Shown here: positions 58,145-64,000 of the stretch, in pieces
Layout: each line of letters begins with the position of its first letter
Position numbering within the stretch: position 1 is the first letter of the stretch
From: Collimonas antrihumi
GTDB lineage: Bacteria > Pseudomonadota > Gammaproteobacteria > Burkholderiales > Burkholderiaceae_D
Direction: 5' to 3'
Length of the DNA: 64,000 nt
NCBI RefSeq assembly: GCF_018304965.1
Contig: NZ_JAGQED010000011.1
Location: 53,675 to 117,674, forward strand
The notes under the pieces: model-generated
What the model saw: only the letters and a program-made list of their open reading frames with translations
What the model was told of the DNA's origin: nothing
Database searches by the model: none
Position numbers and translations under genes: made by a program

Positions 58145-59050
58145 ATGATTGATCGCAGAAGTTTCATGAAACTGACCGCTGTCGGCGGCGGTGCGATATT
58201 TATTTCCGGGCTATACGGCCGGACACAAGCTGCAACAACCGACAAAGCGGCGGCGGCATCCGCGTACGACGATTTCTATTTCGTTCAGTTGTCCGACGTG
58301 CATTGGGGATATAGCGGCGCGGCCAATCCGGATGCACTCAACACATTCAAGAAGACGGTTGCAACTGTCAATGCACTTGAAGTGCAACCGGATTTTATTA
58401 TCTTTACCGGGGACCTGACCCACACGACGGATGATCCGAAGGAACGTCGGAAACGTATGGCCGAGTTCAAAGAGATTGCTGCCGGCTTAAAAGTGAAAAC
58501 GGTGCGTTTTATCCCGGGAGAGCATGACGCTTCGCTCGATAACGGCGCGGCGTTCAAGGAAAACTTTGGCCCGACGAATTACGTGTTTGATCATAAGGGG
58601 GTGCATTTCATCGCTTTGGATAACGTGTCCGATCCCGGCGCAAGTATTGGCGACGCCCAATTGGATTGGCTTAAAAACGATCTTGCCAAACAAGCAAAAG
58701 ATGCGCGGATTGTTGTCTTCACACATCGTCCCCTGTTCGATCTGGTACCCAAATGGGATTGGGCCACCCGCGATGGCGACAAAGCGATTGCGTTATTGAC
58801 GCCATACAGCAATGTAACGGTGTTCTATGGCCATATTCACCAGGAAAATCACCACATGACGGGACAGATCGCGCACCACGCAGCCAAGTCACTCATTTTC
58901 CCGTTGCCGGCACCAGGCTCGCAAGATAAGCGCACCCCCTTGCCGTGGGATGCTGCTGCGCCGAATAAGGGACTCGGTTTTCGCGAGGTGGAAGCTGAAC
59001 GCAAGGATAGCGATTACAAGATCACTGAGTTTCCTGTGACAAGGACGTAA
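58145..59050 (+). CDS. Tat-exported metallophosphoesterase
   Basis: 301 residues. Twin-arginine signal DRRSFMKLTAVGGG. Calcineurin-type motifs: SDVHWG, FTGDLTH, PGEHDAS (Glu where most have Asn), VVFTHRPLF and YGHIHQENHH. Dimetal site otherwise complete. AAGGAG precedes the ATG. Export and neighbours suggest a periplasmic phosphatase working with the cytochrome c and CuA proteins; substrate unknown. Confidence 0.88.
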   Translation: MIDRRSFMKLTAVGGGAIFISGLYGRTQAATTDKAAAASAYDDFYFVQLSDVHWGYSGAANPDALNTFKKTVATVNALEVQPDFIIFTGDLTHTTDDPKERRKRMAEFKEIAAGLKVKTVRFIPGEHDASLDNGAAFKENFGPTNYVFDHKGVHFIALDNVSDPGASIGDAQLDWLKNDLAKQAKDARIVVFTHRPLFDLVPKWDWATRDGDKAIALLTPYSNVTVFYGHIHQENHHMTGQIAHHAAKSLIFPLPAPGSQDKRTPLPWDAAAPNKGLGFREVEAERKDSDYKITEFPVTRT

Positions 59051-59053
59051 GCC

Positions 59054-59443
59054 ATGGATCCTTCAAGAAGGCAGATATGTTTAAGAGCCGTCTACGGCAT
59101 TGGGGTGCTTCTATCGGGGGCGGTCATTAACACCCGGGCCCAAGGGCAGACAAAGAATGTTGCGAAAGAAAGGGTAATACAAGTTCAGGCTAAAAAATTC
59201 ATCTATACGCCGAACCAAATCGTCCTGAAAATGGGTGAGCCGGTGGTGCTGGAGTTTACCTCCGTGGATTTCGTGCATGGGTTTAAGATACCGGATATGA
59301 ATATCCGCGCCGACCTGCCGCCAGGCAAGGTCACCCTAGTCAGGCTGACACCTGACAAGGCTGGTGAATACGATTTTTTATGTGACAATTTCTGTGGCAG
59401 CGGCCACGAGGAAATGAGTGGAAAAATAACAGTAATAGGCTGA
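59054..59443 (+). CDS. CuA-type cupredoxin (cytochrome oxidase subunit II-like)
   Basis: 129 residues. N-terminal signal region (RAVYGIGVLLSGAVINTRA), then a cupredoxin fold with His in VHGFKIPD and the full CuA motif CDNFCGSGHEEM (Cys-x3-Cys-x3-His-x2-Met). Such proteins are electron acceptors, or parts of N2O or oxygen reductases; without a transmembrane anchor of subunit II it is a free CuA protein. Starts 3 bases after the phosphoesterase. Confidence 0.85.
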   Translation: MDPSRRQICLRAVYGIGVLLSGAVINTRAQGQTKNVAKERVIQVQAKKFIYTPNQIVLKMGEPVVLEFTSVDFVHGFKIPDMNIRADLPPGKVTLVRLTPDKAGEYDFLCDNFCGSGHEEMSGKITVIG

Positions 59444-59550
59444 CCCGTTTTCTGTTATTGCGGGGGGATCAACGCGGGGCGAAATAATCAAGATGCGTTG
59501 AGCGGTGCGGTGCGGATATTCAATCTACCCAACCCAATCGGAGGCCTCAG

Positions 59551-60249
59551 ATGAACCAGCAGAAACCCGTAGGCGCGAAAGTCCAAATTTCGAAGAACGG
59601 CCCGTATATCGTCTCGGGCCAAGTACCTCTAAGCAAGGAGATCATCGGCGCGAACGAAGATGGAGAGTCTGTAAAGTGGGAGCAGGAACAGAAATATCCG
59701 TCTCAGGGGCAATACGCGTTGTGCCGCTGTGGGCACAGCGCGAACAAGCCATTTTGCGACGGCTCGCATACGAAAGTTGGATTTGACGGCACCGAAACAG
59801 CGAGCCGCCAGCCGTATCTCGATCAAGCCAAAGTAATACAAGGCCCGACGATGTCATTGACAGACGTCGAGAGCTTGTGCGCGTTCGCGCGCTTTTGCGA
59901 TCCGCGTGGAGGGGTGTGGAATCTCGTCAACGCAACGGACAACCCTTCAGCGAGTAAACATTTCGTCAGCCAGGCCTGCGACTGCCCTTCGGGGCGGCTG
60001 GTGGCTTGGGACAACCAGACCGGCAAACCGATCGAGCCGATGTATGCGCCATCCATATGTTTGATCGAAGACCCCGCCAAGGATTGCTCCGGGCCTCTAT
60101 GGTTGCGTGGTGGCGTGCAGCTGATCGGGAGCGACGGTTTCGAATACGAAGTGCGCAATCGCGTAACCTTGTGCCGCTGCGGCGCGTCACAGAACAAGCC
60201 TTTCTGCGACGGCACGCATGCGGCGATCGGGTTCAGCGACAAAAGTTGA
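59551..60249 (+). CDS. Double CDGSH iron-sulfur protein
   Basis: 232 residues. Two CDGSH-type motifs: CRCGHSANKPFCDGSH (about 58-73) and CRCGASQNKPFCDGTH (about 206-221), each with the three Cys and one His that hold a 2Fe-2S cluster. The middle part has CDCPSGRLVAWD and three more Cys. GGAGG precedes the ATG. Redox protein; substrate unknown. Confidence 0.88.
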   Translation: MNQQKPVGAKVQISKNGPYIVSGQVPLSKEIIGANEDGESVKWEQEQKYPSQGQYALCRCGHSANKPFCDGSHTKVGFDGTETASRQPYLDQAKVIQGPTMSLTDVESLCAFARFCDPRGGVWNLVNATDNPSASKHFVSQACDCPSGRLVAWDNQTGKPIEPMYAPSICLIEDPAKDCSGPLWLRGGVQLIGSDGFEYEVRNRVTLCRCGASQNKPFCDGTHAAIGFSDKS

Positions 60250-60276
60250 GCCGGCATATCAGATGAGGGGCAGATC

Positions 60277-60864
60277 ATGCTTAACAGATCAATGAGCGAC
60301 AATGCCGGCCCCGCCAGGCGAATCGTTCTCAGTCGAGTGATCCTTGTGCTTCCTCTGGTGCTGGCCGCATTCGTTGCAATCACCGTCGGTTTTGTGGCAA
60401 GCAAGACCGTCAGGCAGCCCTACGAAACTCCTTTTTTTCACCTCTTCTTCAGCGACACCCTGCATATGAAGGCATGGCTGATAACGACTGCGTTGCTGTT
60501 GGCATTGGGCCAGTTGCTGACGGCGTCGCGTATCTATGAGGTGCTGCGCTTCCCTCCGAAGGGGCGTTTCTACCATGTAGTGCATCGCTGGTCGGGGCGC
60601 ACCGCCATTCTGCTGACACTGCCAGTCGCCTATCACTGCATCTTCCTGCTCGGCTTCGGGACATATGATACCCGTGCCATCATTCACTCATTGCTGGGGT
60701 CGTTTCTCTACGGGACCGTTCTCGCAAAGGTTCTCATTGTCCGCTCAAACGGCTTTCGAGGCTGGGCGCTGCCACTCGCGGGAAGTCTGCTGTTCTCCAT
60801 TCTCCTGGGGTTGTGGCTTACATCTGCATTCTGGTACTTCAGTACCTTTGGCGTTGGCATATAG
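60277..60864 (+). CDS. DUF6529-like membrane protein (b561-like)
   Basis: 195 residues with about five helices and paired His residues (RFYHVVHRWSGRT; VAYHCIFLLG; IIHSLLGSFLYG) that could hold heme. GAGGGG precedes the ATG. It lies next to the CDGSH gene in the same direction, so the two may share an electron-transfer task. Assignment to the family is by general pattern. Confidence 0.65.
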   Translation: MLNRSMSDNAGPARRIVLSRVILVLPLVLAAFVAITVGFVASKTVRQPYETPFFHLFFSDTLHMKAWLITTALLLALGQLLTASRIYEVLRFPPKGRFYHVVHRWSGRTAILLTLPVAYHCIFLLGFGTYDTRAIIHSLLGSFLYGTVLAKVLIVRSNGFRGWALPLAGSLLFSILLGLWLTSAFWYFSTFGVGI

Positions 60865-60947
60865 CATGTCCAACGTTCATCGTTTCACATATTAAAGTGT
60901 GATATATATTTCTGATAACCAAATACTATATATGGGAGTACCGTGGA

Positions 60948-61604
60948 ATGGCGCTAACCCTCTATGCTCACCCGTTCGCCTCATACTGCTGGAAGACGAT
61001 AATTGCGCTTTACGAGAACGACACACCGTTCACGTTTCACATGGTCGACCTTGGCGATGCGGCTTCGGCGGCTGAACTGGAACGGCTATGGCCGTTCAAG
61101 AAATTTCCTGTCCTGGTTGATGGCGAGAAGTCGGTAATCGAGTCTACGATCATAGTCGAATATCTGGACCTGCACCATCCGGGTTCAGCGCAGCTGGTCC
61201 CGGCTGATGCGGCGGCCGCGCTCGATGTGCGGTTCGCCGATCGCTTTTTCGATAACTATGTTCACACCCCGATGCAGGCAATCGTCTTCGACGCGCTGCG
61301 CGGAGAGAAACGCGACGCCGATGCAGTGCGTCGCGCTCGCGCGAACCTCGACACGGCCTATGCCTGGCTAGAGCGCCGGATGGAGAACCGCGAATGGGGG
61401 GCGGGTGATAGTTTCAGCCTTGCCGACTGTTCTGCGGCTCCTGCCTTGTTCTATGCGGACTGGGTCCACCTCATCGGCGATGCTTTTCCGAACGTGCGCG
61501 CCTATCGTGACCGCCTGAATGCACGGCTATCGGTGGCACGGACGATCGATGAAGCTCGTCCCTATCGCCATTTCTTTCCGCTTGGCGCCCCGGATCGTGA
61601 CTAA
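60948..61604 (+). CDS. Glutathione S-transferase family protein
   Basis: 218 residues. N-terminal thioredoxin-like part with ASYCWKTIIALYEN, the cis-Pro motif KFPVLVDG and ESTIIVEYLD; helical C-terminal domain with FSLADCSAAPALFYADWV. Cytosolic enzyme, substrate unknown. Confidence 0.9.
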   Translation: MALTLYAHPFASYCWKTIIALYENDTPFTFHMVDLGDAASAAELERLWPFKKFPVLVDGEKSVIESTIIVEYLDLHHPGSAQLVPADAAAALDVRFADRFFDNYVHTPMQAIVFDALRGEKRDADAVRRARANLDTAYAWLERRMENREWGAGDSFSLADCSAAPALFYADWVHLIGDAFPNVRAYRDRLNARLSVARTIDEARPYRHFFPLGAPDRD

Positions 61605-61629
61605 CAAAAGGCCCTATGTGTTGTCATTC

Positions 61630-62592
61630 TTAGTCAGGATCCGCAGGAGAAATATCCATTTTCGACAATGCATCCAAACTGGGCACAAAATAGATCGCTG
61701 AAGAAAGTGGAGTAGAAAAATCCAGCAGCCTGTCCGTTTTCGAGATGCCGTCGGCGCCTACGCCGTACATCTGTTTAAGCATTCCCATCGTCACCGTGAT
61801 GTCGTTGCAAAAACCGACAAACATGATTCCCGCCTCTTTCGCGTTGCCGTAATTGGCGTTTCTGCGAACGATATCTATTTCTTCGCCGTTTCTTCTAAAC
61901 TGGTTTCTGCCGACATGAGAATCTTCAGGCAAAGGCGATAGCTGGTGACTACCGGCTTTAGTCCTGCCCCATACGTTTTCGGCTTCGCGAACAGACAAGC
62001 TCTTTAATTTTTCAATATCCATTCTCCATTTCTGGAGCAGCACGGTTGATCCACCCTCACCTTTTTCGCCATCAGGAATGATGGCGACGCTGTTGGCGCG
62101 AAACGGATTAGGATTTGCAACGCCGTCCGCAAAACCGTCGAATGTCACATTGTTGTGATAAGGGAAGCAAATCTGTTCGCTGACAAGATCGGCAAAGGGA
62201 CTCACCAACGTCACCGCTTTGCTCATGCTGTCATAGAGTGTTGCGGCGTTTGACTGTGTGATCCAAATCCAAAGATCCTGTTGGGTAGCTGGAGCGCTCA
62301 TGCTGTTGGCGCCGACGACATCCATATCGAAAGAATGCAGATTATCAGGAACGTCCGCAGGATAAACCGCTCGCCATAGCTCAGGCTTGAACCCGAGGAC
62401 AATATTTGCAGACCCTCCGGTTAGTTGATGATGCTGGTTGAGCGTTGGATCTGCAATCCCGGTTATTTCCGACTCCCAGAGCTTGCCGAGCGCTTTGAAA
62501 AAACGTGCGGTGTCGACGCCCTTTTTCAACGTAAACTGCAAATGAACCTCATCGCGAGCTACTACCGAAAGCATCGTCTGTGGAATGGGCAT
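61630..62592 (-). CDS. DyP-type peroxidase
   Basis: 320 residues. Family motifs are GFADGVANPNPFRA (GxxDG), the likely proximal heme His in EDSHVGRNQF, an Arg-rich VRRNANYG and GIMFVGFCNDI. Cytosolic or encapsulin-associated heme peroxidase in other bacteria; no encapsulin gene is near. Followed after a short gap by the bestrophin-like gene. Confidence 0.9.
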   Translation of the reverse strand: MPIPQTMLSVVARDEVHLQFTLKKGVDTARFFKALGKLWESEITGIADPTLNQHHQLTGGSANIVLGFKPELWRAVYPADVPDNLHSFDMDVVGANSMSAPATQQDLWIWITQSNAATLYDSMSKAVTLVSPFADLVSEQICFPYHNNVTFDGFADGVANPNPFRANSVAIIPDGEKGEGGSTVLLQKWRMDIEKLKSLSVREAENVWGRTKAGSHQLSPLPEDSHVGRNQFRRNGEEIDIVRRNANYGNAKEAGIMFVGFCNDITVTMGMLKQMYGVGADGISKTDRLLDFSTPLSSAIYFVPSLDALSKMDISPADPD

Positions 62593-62618
62593 ATTTATTT
62601 GAACCTCTTCATTTATCT

Positions 62619-63539
62619 TTAGGTAAATTGATATGGCCGCACGGGTGCGATTTCTTCAGGAATTTCACGGCCACAGAGTTCTAGAATGGAACGTTCAATT
62701 GTGCGGGTAATCGCGTCGAGCGCCAGGGCGTTTGGCGCAAGGCCGAACGGCTCTGCGACTTCGTTCGCAATCGCTTCCAGTGCGATGAGCGTATAGGAGA
62801 TGAAAACACAAATAAGCGGCGTGAAAATTTCTATCGAGTCGACCAGGCCAAACGGCAGCAACATGCAATAGGCGTATGCCGTACGATGAAGCAATACGCT
62901 GTACGCAAAAGGGATGGGTGTTGAAGCAATCCGCTCACAGCCACCGACACTTTTCTCAAGCTCGTTGATTTGCGTGTCCAGCATCCAGCGGGTCATATCG
63001 GATTCCGGCGCCGAGCCCCCGGGAGCGGCCAGGCAACTGCGTATGTCGTTGAGAATCGCTACGGGCTTATAGTGCTTGCACCCCAGCTCCTCAGTCCGTT
63101 GTTTTCCGAGAAGGCGCACCAGATCGCCGGTTGCATCTGTCTTGCGCAATTGATGCTTTAGTGCATAGACAAACGCAATCAGCGTATCGGCCACTTGTGT
63201 GCGTTCCACCTCATCGACACTCTCAGGCTGGTAGCACAGGATCTGCGACATTAGCGTGCGCGAAGAAATCAACAAGTTTCCCCAGAGAAGCCGCGCCTCT
63301 GTAAACCGGGCATAACTGGCATTGTTTCGGAACACCAGGAAAATGGCCAGCGTCAGGCCGAATAACGTGAATGGCACCGTACTCAGTGGAATTTTTTCGC
63401 CAAAAACAACACCATGCGTCAGCACCGCCAAGCTACTCAAAATTCCGATGACAATCAGTTGAGGAATGATCGATTGCAGCACCGATCCATTCCATACAAA
63501 AAGCATACGGAACCAACTTTGCATTGGTCTTACGATCAT
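62619..63539 (-). CDS. Bestrophin-like (UPF0187) anion channel
   Basis: 306 residues with four hydrophobic segments. The bestrophin pattern is clear: PFTLFGLTLAIFLVFRNNAS then YARFTEARLLWG, and RIASTPIPFAYSVLLHRTAY. Bacterial members are pentameric channels. It ends 27 bases before the DyP start. Confidence 0.9.
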   Translation of the reverse strand: MIVRPMQSWFRMLFVWNGSVLQSIIPQLIVIGILSSLAVLTHGVVFGEKIPLSTVPFTLFGLTLAIFLVFRNNASYARFTEARLLWGNLLISSRTLMSQILCYQPESVDEVERTQVADTLIAFVYALKHQLRKTDATGDLVRLLGKQRTEELGCKHYKPVAILNDIRSCLAAPGGSAPESDMTRWMLDTQINELEKSVGGCERIASTPIPFAYSVLLHRTAYAYCMLLPFGLVDSIEIFTPLICVFISYTLIALEAIANEVAEPFGLAPNALALDAITRTIERSILELCGREIPEEIAPVRPYQFT

Positions 63540-63605
63540 AACGTTCTAGTGCCTGAAGTTGTGTCGGTTCGGGAGCGGCGCGTGTCAAGATAGTTGTCGC
63601 CTGAC

Positions 63606-64000
63606 TTATGCAGCCAATCGATCTATAGAAAGGTTGGCCAATTCAGCTGCGACGACTGAATCCCGTTCTGGATTGAGCGTGACGGCTTGAATCGGTTTCC
63701 AGTTGCGTGTATGTTGAGTCCAGCGGCGAGGATTCATTTGGCGCGACCGTTCGTACAAGTCATGCCTGGCTGCCAGAATGGCGCGATCGGTTCCGTCGTG
63801 GCGCTGTGCGGGACTGACATAACCAATCCCACTATGCCGATGGTCATGGTTGTACCAATGGGCAAAGCTGGCGCCCCAACACCGGGCTTCCGACAGACTG
63901 GCAAAGCCCTTGTCAGGAAACTCGGGCCGATACTTCGCCGTGCGAAACAGCGACTCTGCGTAAGCGTTGTCGTCGCTGACGCGAGGGCGTGAGTAAGACG
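63606..64000 (-). mobile_element. IS3-family transposase, C-terminal part (cut by window end)
   Basis: About 131 codons from the window edge to TAA at 63606-63608. DDE-type core end with SRPRVSDDNAYAESLFRTAK (last catalytic Glu in AYAES), then YNHDHRHSGIGYVSP and QRHDG, the IS3 pattern. The first half lies beyond the window, so it may be whole. No inverted repeat was seen between 63540 and 63605. Confidence 0.9.

Overview
The window reads as a stretch of a betaproteobacterial chromosome, most likely Oxalobacteraceae/Collimonas-like (inferred from gene families and gene order; no ribosomal RNA or other marker is present to prove it). It appears to lie at the replication terminus, because XerC/XerD dif-type sites occur at about 21.9, 28.3, 35.8 and 45.2 kb.

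Left arm (1-21.4 kb): the end of a cytochrome bo quinol oxidase operon (cyoB-C-D) with a SURF1-type assembly factor and a RegB/RegA-type redox two-component pair; a hotdog-fold protein converging on a 7TM sensor kinase; a large secreted protein; PEBP, ACT-domain and ferritin-like proteins; a QseBC-like two-component pair divergent from a NitT/TauT-type ABC importer; and a metabolic block with an AceE-like E1 dehydrogenase and divergent Lrp regulator next to ACC deaminase (acdS) and its divergent Lrp regulator (acdR). The last block suggests a route from ACC to 2-oxobutyrate to propionyl-CoA.

Middle (21.9-45.2 kb): three different filamentous phage (inovirus) prophages, A, B and C, stand head to tail at dif. 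Each has a repressor, ssDNA-binding protein, Rep, small membrane proteins, major coat, adsorption protein, G6P and Zot. A and B share orientation; C is inverted and uses the opposite arm of dif. C also carries a DNA cytosine methyltransferase whose 5' end holds a precise three-unit 57-bp array of GTGAC/GTCAC half-sites, and a DUF2726 nuclease-like gene. Its repressor gene runs through the attachment site, so integration appears to replace a 31-residue C-terminal tail with a stop codon supplied by the host.

Right arm (45.2-64 kb): a 2028-residue autotransporter with many Ig-like repeats; three tail-collar (Mdp-type) proteins with a GNAT and a DUF6916 protein; an ECF sigma factor interrupted by one in-frame TGA, its probable anti-sigma factor, and three copies of a GGAATA-N17/18-GTTAT-type promoter motif ahead of envelope and redox genes (lipoproteins, cytochrome c, Tat-exported metallophosphoesterase, CuA protein); then a double CDGSH protein, a small membrane protein, GST, DyP peroxidase, a bestrophin-like channel and a truncated IS3-type transposase. 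Pseudogene fragments (LysR, NTF2-like, LLM monooxygenase) flank the phage array and the sigma locus, as expected of a fast-changing terminus region.
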